Positions 1 to 5,590 of a stretch of 6,007 bases of DNA are shown one piece after another (positions within the stretch are counted from its first letter, which is position 1; every line of letters starts with the position of its first letter). A model generated the notes under the pieces. The model saw nothing but the letters and a program-made list of their open reading frames with translations, had not been told where the DNA came from and ran no database searches. This DNA is from Clostridiales bacterium (GTDB lineage: Bacteria; Bacillota; Clostridia; Christensenellales; JAISNN01), in assembly GCA_031273965.1 (NCBI GenBank), contig JAISQX010000182.1, forward strand, positions 1-6,007, in the 5' to 3' direction. A program made the position numbers and the translations under genes.

Positions 1-1
1 C

Positions 2-661
2 GGAGACGGACCTTTTAGACGCGCGGTTATCGCGGCGAGAGAACGCGGCGTCGTTAAGGGATATATCGAAAATACCCGAATGACTTTACCGAATAAAGGA
101 ACAAAACTCGATATCGAAGGCGCGGTGGGCGCTAAAGGACGTATTTCCGTAATTAAGGATTTGGGGCTGAAAGAACCTTATACGGGTAATTCCGAGCTTG
201 TCAAGGGCGATATAGCAAGCGATTTTGCCGTATATTTTACTCTTAGCGAGCAAAAGCCGTCCGCAATAATGATAGGCGAGTATTACGACGGGATAAGTAT
301 TCTCGCTTGCGGAGGATTGTTTGTGCAAAGACTCGCGGGGTGTGATGATTTTTTGATAACCGCGGTGCAAGACGCTCTTGAGGCGTTCACCGACTTTGGA
401 AGAATATTGTATGAGCATAAGGACGCGGACGCGGTGATAAAAAAGTACTTTGGGGGTTTTTATATAAAAAAAATTGCGGAATATGAACCGCGGTTTGCTT
501 GCTCTTGCGGCGACGGACGCGCGGAGGACATTATAAGGCTGATAGGCAAGAAGGAAGCCGGCGAAATAATAGAGGAAATCGGTAAAATTGAAGTTCGTTG
601 TGATTTTTGCGGTAAAAAACACGAGTATTCAAAAGAGGACGTATATAAGTTATTCAATTAA
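2..661 (+). CDS. hslO: Hsp33 redox-regulated chaperone, 5'-truncated by window edge
   Basis: Cytosolic holdase chaperone that binds unfolding proteins under oxidative stress; in this family, cysteine oxidation and zinc release switch it on. The open frame continues to the window's left edge. The ATG at 80 is internal, because the codons before it (from base 2) give family-like sequence including GDGPFRRAV and KGYIENTR. The visible 219 residues are most of a protein usually near 290, so roughly 70 N-terminal residues are missing. Supporting motifs are KLDIEGAVG, ISVIKDLGLKEPYTG, and the C-terminal zinc site: CSC (visible residues 167 and 169) and CDFC (200 and 203), about 30 residues apart, as in active Hsp33. 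All four cysteines are present, so redox switching is expected. The TPR gene follows after 55 bases with no evident terminator. Identification is near certain. Confidence 0.96.
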   Translation, partial: GDGPFRRAVIAARERGVVKGYIENTRMTLPNKGTKLDIEGAVGAKGRISVIKDLGLKEPYTGNSELVKGDIASDFAVYFTLSEQKPSAIMIGEYYDGISILACGGLFVQRLAGCDDFLITAVQDALEAFTDFGRILYEHKDADAVIKKYFGGFYIKKIAEYEPRFACSCGDGRAEDIIRLIGKKEAGEIIEEIGKIEVRCDFCGKKHEYSKEDVYKLFN

Positions 662-701
662 AAGATACGACGGATAAAATTCTAATTCGGAAAAATTAAT
701 T

Positions 702-706
702 AAGGA
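702..706 (+). promoter_or_regulatory. Ribosome binding site AAGGA for the TPR-like gene
   Basis: AAGGA lies 10 bases before the ATG at 717. A second ATG at 713, only 6 bases from the site, is in another frame and stops after five codons (TGA at 728-730), so 717 is the productive start. A partial GGA at 708-710 may also contribute. No convincing -35/-10 pair is visible in the 55-base gap, which favours read-through from hslO. Confidence 0.6.
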
Positions 707-716
707 CGGATTATGT

Positions 717-2396
717 ATGGCGATATTTGATTTGAACGATTATGAAACGCTTATAAAAAAGGCCGAGGAGCTTTTTGACCAAGAAAAAATCGACGAGGCT
801 TTTATATTTTTAAATCGCGCGTATGAAAAGGAAAAGAGCGAGCGAGCGCTTATACTATATGCAAAAATGTATTATGAAATAGGCGCGTTCGATTATGCCG
901 TACAAAAATGCCGCGAACTAAAACTTATGGGCGGCGGCGGCTTGGATGTTCGTTACGAAACCGCCGTGCTGTTATTTAAGATTTATTTTTTCGAGGGAAA
1001 TATCGCTCTTGCGGACGCATGTTTTGAGGAATTAAAGAGTATAGAAGAGCGCGATGATTTTGAATATAAGGACAGTTATGATTTTGACGGAATCGATGCG
1101 TTCTTGGATTACTATAAAAACGAATTTAACGCCTTTAACGTCATAGACAAAAAGGAAGAAGACATAAAGGGACTTTTAAACGTCGCGGTCGCTTATGTGT
1201 CGGCGGAGAAGTATTCCGACGCCGTCAAACTGCTAAAGGAGGATTTGGAGCGGAACGCTTCGGCGGCGCAACACAATATGCTTGTGTTATGTTATATAAA
1301 TCTTCATAAGTATAAGCTTGCGGAAGGTATCTCTATGAAAATGTTGAAAAATAAAGACATGAGGCTTTACGGAATCTTAAACCTTATAAATCTTGGAATA
1401 TTCAAACGTGACTTAAACATGAAATACCGTTACATTGCCGAGCTGAAAAAGACGGATATAACCGACGAGGACGACCTGGACAAGGTTGTAGGCGTAATGA
1501 CTATGGCAAATTGTCACGAGGAAACCGAGTTTTACGTAAGGAAGCTTTTGGAGCTTCGACCGTATGATTTGGAGAGCATGTTTTTGCTTGCTTGCGCGTT
1601 ATATAATCAAAAGAAACGCGCCGAGGCAAAAGCCGTCTACAAACAAATATATGAGATTTACGGCGACGCGGGACGCGCGCAATTCTTTTTGAGATATTGC
1701 GATTCGGGTATGGAAGTGTACTATAACGCTCCGTTGCCTTTGGAATATTTCGGCGTATTGTCAAATCTTTTCGAATCGGTTTCCAATGCGGAAGATATCG
1801 GAGATTTGTTATCGTCGGCGGAGAACCGCGAGCTTGTGTATCTTGCGCTCAGAATAGAGGAGTTGAGAGAAGAGGTGTTTAACTGTCTGATGGGGTTCCT
1901 TAAAAAAAGCGCCTTTGTCACCGAAATATTCAAGAGATTTTTTAAGGACATCTCCGCAAGCGAAAAATTTAAAGAATACGCGGCGTTTTGTATTATGCGC
2001 AATAATACGGAGTTTGACTTTGAATATATAACGCACGATTGTTGCGCGGTCTTTCACTTTAACGGCGCAACGGCTTTCGGAAAAGGTTTATTCAACGATA
2101 TATATTGCAGACTTTTGGCAAGGCTTCTTTCGGGAAAACCGGAGGAACTAAAAAACGCAAAGAATTACGCCGACTATATCGCGCTTCTCGATGACGCTTT
2201 AAACGGGAACGACGAGGAGACAAAAGAAAAATTAAAGGTATTCGCCTATGAAAAGTGCGCCGCGGGAGCCGCCGCCGTATATTTTAAGGTCAATTACCTT
2301 CAACTCAAATATATCACCGAAGCGGCGAGATTTTTTAGTTTATCCGATGCAAGAGTAAGAAAAGCCGTAAAAGTTATAACAACAATTTTTGAATGA
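717..2396 (+). CDS. TPR-like repeat protein of unknown function
   Basis: A 559-residue, apparently cytosolic protein with no signal peptide or membrane segment. It is almost entirely helical and rich in Lys, Glu, Tyr and Phe. The N-terminal two thirds read as degenerate tetratricopeptide repeats: helical hairpins near residues 9-40, 44-70, 78-108, 151-180, 184-210 and 262-315, with TPR-style spacing such as AVAYVSAEKYSDAVKLL (157-173) and LACALYNQKKRAEAKAVYKQ (291-310). An acidic, aromatic linker (about 110-147) interrupts the array. The C-terminal part (about 340-559) is helical but not recognisable as TPR, and its final 30 residues could form a helix-turn-helix. TPR arrays generally mediate protein-protein contacts, so a scaffold or co-chaperone role is possible, but nothing catalytic is visible. 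The gene sits behind hslO and 10 bases before a HEAT-like gene, probably in one transcript. That it is a real gene is near certain; its function is unknown. Confidence 0.9.
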   Translation: MAIFDLNDYETLIKKAEELFDQEKIDEAFIFLNRAYEKEKSERALILYAKMYYEIGAFDYAVQKCRELKLMGGGGLDVRYETAVLLFKIYFFEGNIALADACFEELKSIEERDDFEYKDSYDFDGIDAFLDYYKNEFNAFNVIDKKEEDIKGLLNVAVAYVSAEKYSDAVKLLKEDLERNASAAQHNMLVLCYINLHKYKLAEGISMKMLKNKDMRLYGILNLINLGIFKRDLNMKYRYIAELKKTDITDEDDLDKVVGVMTMANCHEETEFYVRKLLELRPYDLESMFLLACALYNQKKRAEAKAVYKQIYEIYGDAGRAQFFLRYCDSGMEVYYNAPLPLEYFGVLSNLFESVSNAEDIGDLLSSAENRELVYLALRIEELREEVFNCLMGFLKKSAFVTEIFKRFFKDISASEKFKEYAAFCIMRNNTEFDFEYITHDCCAVFHFNGATAFGKGLFNDIYCRLLARLLSGKPEELKNAKNYADYIALLDDALNGNDEETKEKLKVFAYEKCAAGAAAVYFKVNYLQLKYITEAARFFSLSDARVRKAVKVITTIFE

Positions 2397-2400
2397 GGGA
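2395..2400 (+). promoter_or_regulatory. Ribosome binding site GAGGGA overlapping the upstream stop
   Basis: GAGGGA begins inside the TGA stop of the TPR-like gene (2394-2396) and ends 6 bases before the ATG at 2407. A ribosome terminating upstream would sit on this site, which points to translational coupling and matched expression of the two products. The ATG at 2401 is immediately followed by TAA and directly abuts the site, so it is not a useful start. Confidence 0.75.
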
Positions 2401-2406
2401 ATGTAA

Positions 2407-3177
2407 ATGATTTTTTTGGAAAAGCTGTTTGAAAGCCGTTTTAGGGAATATATAAAAAATCAAGGAATTGTCAAACGCGCGGATATAGAGAACGCTTATC
2501 GAAAGACAATTGAGGAATGGAAGCGTATGCCCTGTCAGGCGTTGGGCGGCGATACTCCCGCGGAGTATTTGGCTAAACTGTATAATAACGATAAGTTAGC
2601 CGATTATATAATGGAAGCCTTTGAGAACAAGATAAAAATAGGCGATATTACGGCGGAGTATGCCGCGTCTTTGGCGCCGGCGCAAAAATTAAAGCTTATG
2701 AAAAAAGTCTTTTTGGAGGGCAACGATGCGGCGCGGCTTTTTGCCGTGGAGATTTTGGACTCGGAAACCGACGATTTGTCAACGGACTTTTTGATTGAAG
2801 TACTTTTGGACTGCAAAAATTATGATAAAGCCGTGATAGACGTCGTTTTTGAATCGTTTAAGGACGGAAGAGCCGGTCTGGATAATAAGCTTTTATCGGC
2901 GACGAATAACCTTAACGACACGGTCGATAACCGTGAACTCAAAGAGATGCTTTTGGATATTTTGAGCGCATACGGAGCTAACCGCAAGGTAAGAGAATTG
3001 GTAACGGAAGGTCTCTTGGAAGGCGACGACGTCATGCTTTATGCGAATCTTTTGGGAAGGTGCGGCGATGACGAAAGCATAGAGGTATTGAAAGAATATG
3101 CAAAATCAAGGAAACTGTCCGCGGAAGAATATATGGAAGTCAGAAACGCCGTAGAGCGACTGGGCGGAGATATCTAA
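2407..3177 (+). CDS. HEAT-like helical repeat protein of unknown function
   Basis: A 256-residue soluble, acidic, all-helical protein without signal peptide or membrane segment. Residues 1-75 form an N-terminal helical region with the motif W38-x3-P42-x3-LGG(46-48)-x-TP(50-51)-x-EYL(53-55). This resembles the W..P...LGG.TP.E motif seen in some SEC-C-associated and Xre/MbcA-like proteins, but no other part of those families is visible. From about residue 85 onward, paired helices suggest HEAT-like repeats: 92-118 (KLKLMKKVFLEGNDAARLFA), 125-152, 177-204, and 208-232 with the typical form LLGRCGDDESIEVLKEYAKS. Such solenoids bind proteins or nucleic acids; no catalytic residues are recognisable. 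Its ribosome binding site overlaps the TPR gene stop, so the two are probably made together and may interact. Repeat class is moderately sure; function is unknown. Confidence 0.88.
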   Translation: MIFLEKLFESRFREYIKNQGIVKRADIENAYRKTIEEWKRMPCQALGGDTPAEYLAKLYNNDKLADYIMEAFENKIKIGDITAEYAASLAPAQKLKLMKKVFLEGNDAARLFAVEILDSETDDLSTDFLIEVLLDCKNYDKAVIDVVFESFKDGRAGLDNKLLSATNNLNDTVDNRELKEMLLDILSAYGANRKVRELVTEGLLEGDDVMLYANLLGRCGDDESIEVLKEYAKSRKLSAEEYMEVRNAVERLGGDI

Positions 3178-3183
3178 GGTGGA

Positions 3184-3216
3184 CGCGCGCGGCGGTACGG
3201 AGGAGCCGGTCCGCCG
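3184..3216 (+). other. GC-rich intergenic hairpin without T-run
   Basis: In the 77-base gap before the HD gene, CGGCGG (3190-3195) pairs with CCGCCG (3211-3216). After a two-by-two mismatch, CGG (3198-3200) pairs with CCG (3206-3208) around the loop AGGAG. The sequence 3' of it is AAATAATTAAC, not a T-run, and none follows on the - strand either, so it is not a standard intrinsic terminator. It could be an RNA-processing or stability element, or a weak attenuator. The loop contains an AGGAG that looks like a ribosome binding site but has no start codon at a usable distance. Confidence 0.5.
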
Positions 3217-3240
3217 AAATAATTAACATACATAAATTCC

Positions 3241-3246
3241 GGAGAG
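3241..3246 (+). promoter_or_regulatory. Ribosome binding site GGAGAG for the HD-domain gene
   Basis: GGAGAG lies 8 bases before the ATG at 3255, a good spacing that fixes this start. The AT-rich stretch between the hairpin and this site (3217-3238) could carry part of a promoter, but I see no convincing -35/-10 pair. Confidence 0.65.
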
Positions 3247-3254
3247 TGGTATAA

Positions 3255-3968
3255 ATGGATTTTAAAGAAGCTGTAAAGCAAAATCAAGAGATAACCGAAC
3301 TGATTAACGCCTCGGAAAAATGCTTGGACGTAATGAACTACACCGAACACGGCTTAAGACATGCCATGTACGTCGCGAGCGTTACGGAAAAAATATTAAA
3401 AAAATTAGGATACGGCGATAAGATGTCGGAACTTGGCTTTATAGCCGGTTATATGCACGACACGGGAAATTCGATGAACAGAAATTGCCACGGACACATA
3501 AGCGCGGTCTTGGCGTACAACATTCTCAAGGAGATGGGTATGCCGTTCAAAGATATAAACGTCGTTACGGCGGCGATAGGCAACCATGAGGAAGAAACCG
3601 GCACGCCGGTAAATCCCGTGAGCGCGGCGCTTATAATAGCCGACAAAAGCGATGCGCATAGGACGCGCGTAACGCAAAAATATGACCCGAACGAGATACA
3701 CGACAGAGTAAATCATGCCATAAAAAAGAATGTGGTATACATCAATCCCGAAAAAAAGACGATTTCCGGTAGGATATACATGAACAGCACGTCTTCGGTT
3801 ATGGAGTATTTCGCTATTTATCTCTCCAGAATATCTATGAGCGAAAAAGCCGCAAAGCTTTTGGAGTGCACCTTTAAGCTGTATATCAACGACGTTCTGA
3901 TAAATTCTCCAAAGGAGATAAAAAGCGCTAAAATCTTAACCGACAAGGGAGAGCAGAGTTTAGAATAG
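3255..3968 (+). CDS. HD-superfamily metal-dependent phosphohydrolase
   Basis: A 237-residue cytosolic HD-domain protein, expected to hydrolyse a phosphate ester or nucleotide using bound divalent metal. Visible metal-site residues in order: HGLRH (H32, H36), the HD doublet in MHDTGN (H68-D69), CHGH (H79, H81), GNHEE (H111-E112), and ADKSDAH (D130, D133). This H...HD...H...H...D layout matches the HD-GYP branch, which can bind two or three metals. However, the HDxGK lysine is replaced (HDTGN), and where GYP would lie the sequence reads ETGTPVNP. Cyclic-di-GMP breakdown therefore cannot be assumed. The C-terminal segment (about 155-237) has two beta strands (VVYINPE, GRIYMN) and a helix, with no extra known domain. 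It stands alone between two GC-rich hairpins, so neighbours do not reveal the substrate. Fold assignment is firm; substrate unknown. Confidence 0.92.
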   Translation: MDFKEAVKQNQEITELINASEKCLDVMNYTEHGLRHAMYVASVTEKILKKLGYGDKMSELGFIAGYMHDTGNSMNRNCHGHISAVLAYNILKEMGMPFKDINVVTAAIGNHEEETGTPVNPVSAALIIADKSDAHRTRVTQKYDPNEIHDRVNHAIKKNVVYINPEKKTISGRIYMNSTSSVMEYFAIYLSRISMSEKAAKLLECTFKLYINDVLINSPKEIKSAKILTDKGEQSLE

Positions 3969-3977
3969 CCGGCGCAA

Positions 3978-4014
3978 GCGTCCGCAGAGCGGCGGCGCGC
4001 AGGATTTTTTATTT
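3978..4014 (+). terminator. Probable imperfect intrinsic terminator after the HD gene
   Basis: Just after the TAG stop (3966-3968), CCGC (3982-3985) pairs with GCGG (3989-3992) around the loop AGA. The stem can extend through GCGT (3978-3981) with GCGC (3995-3998) using one T-G wobble and a two-base bulge. A short AGGA spacer leads to TTTTTTATTT (4005-4014). The bulge and the 6-base distance from stem to T-run make it less than ideal, but position and direction fit termination of the HD transcript. Confidence 0.5.
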
Positions 4015-4045
4015 ACATCTCTTGATTATAAAATGAAGTTACGAC

Positions 4046-4050
4046 GAGGA
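4046..4050 (+). promoter_or_regulatory. Ribosome binding site GAGGA for the alpha/beta-hydrolase gene
   Basis: GAGGA ends 5 bases before the ATG at 4056, which supports that start. An out-of-frame ATG at 4051 abuts the site with no spacing and is unlikely to be used. A TATAAA at 4027-4032 could be a -10 element, but no acceptable -35 lies 16-18 bases upstream, so no promoter is called. Confidence 0.65.
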
Positions 4051-4055
4051 ATGAA

Positions 4056-4751
4056 ATGTTTTTGGAGATAAACGGTATAAGGCTTTATTATGAGGAATAC
4101 GGCGATAAGAACGGGGATCCCGTTCTTTTTCTGCACGGTAACGGCGGCAGCGTAAAGACTTTTGAGAGGACAAAAGAGGCTTTTACGGATAAGAGAGTAA
4201 TTCTTATGGATAGCCGCGGACACGGACAATCGATTTTTACGGGCAAGATAGATTTTTCTATGATGGCGGACGATACTGTCGGACTCCTAAACGCTTTAAA
4301 TATCCGCGAAATCTCTCTCGTAGGATATTCCGACGGGGGAATTATCGCTTTGGAGGTAGCCGCTTCTATGAAAGACAGAGTAAAAAAACTTGTCGCGATA
4401 GGAGCCAATACTCGGTATAACGGAATGAAAGCGGCTTTTGGCATTCAATTAAAAGCCGAACGTCTATGGTTTTCGGCGTTATCGTTTATTCCGAAATATA
4501 AAAAGCTAAAACAGCTCTTTGACATAATGATATATCAGACGGATATTACAGACGAAAGCCTTTCGGCGATAACGGCGAAGACGCTCATAGTCGCGGGCGA
4601 GCGCGACGTGATAAAGGAGAGCCATACGCGCGAAATAAAAGACAAAATAAAAGACGCGGAATTGATTATCGTAAAGGATGCGGACCATTTTTTGTTTTCA
4701 AGAAATAATGCGAAAATAAACGGAATACTCAAGGAATTCTTACGGACATGA
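4056..4751 (+). CDS. Alpha/beta-hydrolase fold protein
   Basis: A 231-residue soluble serine hydrolase, probably an esterase or related C-O/C-N/C-C bond hydrolase; the substrate cannot be told from sequence. It has the full fold: the strand leading to the oxyanion motif HGNGG (27-31), MDSRGHGQS (51-59), the nucleophile elbow GYSDG (90-94, Ser92), the acid residue in VAGERD (Asp184) and the catalytic His in DADHFLF (His211). The cap between about 120 and 170 is short, and the protein is slightly smaller than the usual 250-280 residues. No signal peptide or lipobox is visible, so it should be cytosolic. Its TGA overlaps the ecfA1 start as ATGA (4748-4751), which implies translational coupling to an ECF transporter. 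A role with the imported vitamin is conceivable but unproven; chance operon packing is also possible. Confidence 0.93.
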   Translation: MFLEINGIRLYYEEYGDKNGDPVLFLHGNGGSVKTFERTKEAFTDKRVILMDSRGHGQSIFTGKIDFSMMADDTVGLLNALNIREISLVGYSDGGIIALEVAASMKDRVKKLVAIGANTRYNGMKAAFGIQLKAERLWFSALSFIPKYKKLKQLFDIMIYQTDITDESLSAITAKTLIVAGERDVIKESHTREIKDKIKDAELIIVKDADHFLFSRNNAKINGILKEFLRT

Positions 4752-5590
4752 AAATAATAGCACTCGACAAGGTTTGTTTCTCGTATAAGGATTACGAGGG
4801 CAAGACAATAGAAGCTTTAAAGGATATTTCTCTGACTATCGACGAAGGTGAGTTTGTCGCTATTCTCGGACGGAACGGGAGCGGTAAAAGTACCCTTGCC
4901 AAGCTTTTAAACGCGCTGTTGCTTCCTACGGACGGCGTGGTTACGGTAATGAAAAAAAATACCGCCGACGAAGACAATCTCTTTGAAATAAGAAAAAATG
5001 TCGGCATGGTCTTTCAGAATCCCGATAATCAGATGGTCGCAAGTATAGTCGAGGACGACATAGCTTTCGGGCCGGAGAATATCGGAATAGAAAGAGAAGA
5101 GATAATAAGACGCGTGGATTGGGCTTTGGACGCCGTCGGTATGCGCGAATATAAGAACGCCGCTCCGTTTAAGCTGAGCGGGGGGCAAAAACAGCGTATA
5201 GCGATAGCCGGAATACTTGCGGTCAAGCCTAAAGTAATAATATTCGACGAGTCGACTTCAATGTTGGATCCGAAGGGCAGAAACGAGGTTATGACGGTTA
5301 TGAGGCGCCTTTTAAAGGAAGGCATGACGGTTGTTTTTATAACGCACGATATGGACGAGGCTATGCAAGCCGAGAGAGTTATAGTGCTTGACGGCGGACG
5401 GGTGGTGAAAGACGATACCCCCGCAAACGTTTTTGAAGATAAAAATTTGGAAGAATACGGCTTAAAACTACCTAATACGTCCGCACTCGCAAAGGCTTTG
5501 AAAGCCGGCGGATTAAATATTAAGGGCGGGATGACGACGACGGAAGAACTTATCGACGAGCTTTGGAGGGAAATATGCCTATTACCGTAA
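4748..5590 (+). CDS. ecfA1: Energy-coupling factor transporter ATPase EcfA1
   Basis: First of two ATPases of an ECF-type importer. It pairs with EcfA2 and the membrane protein EcfT at the inner face of the membrane and powers uptake of vitamins or metal ions captured by S components. At 280 residues it has normal family length and every ABC motif: Walker A GRNGSGKST (41-49), Q-loop FQNPDNQ (Gln90), signature LSGGQ (143-147), Walker B VIIFDE (163-168, catalytic Glu168), D-loop region SMLDP (171-175), and switch His200 in ITHD. The NPDNQ Q-loop and DESTSMLDP are typical of EcfA1/CbiO-type ATPases. The start is fixed by the ATGA overlap with the hydrolase gene; AAGGA at 4731-4735 lies 12 bases upstream, rather far, so coupling probably helps initiation. 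The 3' end overlaps ecfA2. No S component or ligand-specific regulator is in view, so the substrate is undetermined. Confidence 0.95.
   Translation: MKIIALDKVCFSYKDYEGKTIEALKDISLTIDEGEFVAILGRNGSGKSTLAKLLNALLLPTDGVVTVMKKNTADEDNLFEIRKNVGMVFQNPDNQMVASIVEDDIAFGPENIGIEREEIIRRVDWALDAVGMREYKNAAPFKLSGGQKQRIAIAGILAVKPKVIIFDESTSMLDPKGRNEVMTVMRRLLKEGMTVVFITHDMDEAMQAERVIVLDGGRVVKDDTPANVFEDKNLEEYGLKLPNTSALAKALKAGGLNIKGGMTTTEELIDELWREICLLP
5565..5569 (+). promoter_or_regulatory. Ribosome binding site GGAGG for ecfA2, inside ecfA1
   Basis: GGAGG, a near-perfect site, lies within the ecfA1 coding sequence and ends 5 bases before the ATG at 5575. It sets the ecfA2 start in preference to the in-frame ATG at 5611. 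Confidence 0.75.

Noticed and set aside
86..622. Long antisense open frame (178 codons) opposite hslO
   Set aside because: It lies wholly within a confidently assigned gene, its product resembles nothing I recognise and has a shadow-like composition, and no ribosome binding site or promoter is evident on the - strand.
713..730. Five-codon frame ATG TAT GGC GAT ATT TGA overlapping the TPR gene start
   Set aside because: It could be a tiny leader, but it overlaps the real start by chance-level sequence and shares its ribosome binding site; nothing indicates regulation.
2401..2409. ATGTAAATG start-stop-start before the HEAT-like gene
   Set aside because: The first ATG directly abuts GAGGGA, too close for initiation, so a minimal start-stop element is unlikely to work.
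3178..3254. Riboswitch before the HD gene
   Set aside because: The gap is only 77 bases with one simple hairpin; there is no multi-helix junction or known aptamer core.
3405..3716. Antisense open frame opposite the HD gene
   Set aside because: It sits entirely inside the conserved HD coding region, has no recognisable domain and no initiation signals; it is a shadow of the real gene.
4012..4032. Possible promoter with TTTACA and TATAAA upstream of the hydrolase
   Set aside because: The two boxes are only about 9 bases apart, far less than the 16-18 expected for the main sigma factor, and no other -35 candidate fits.
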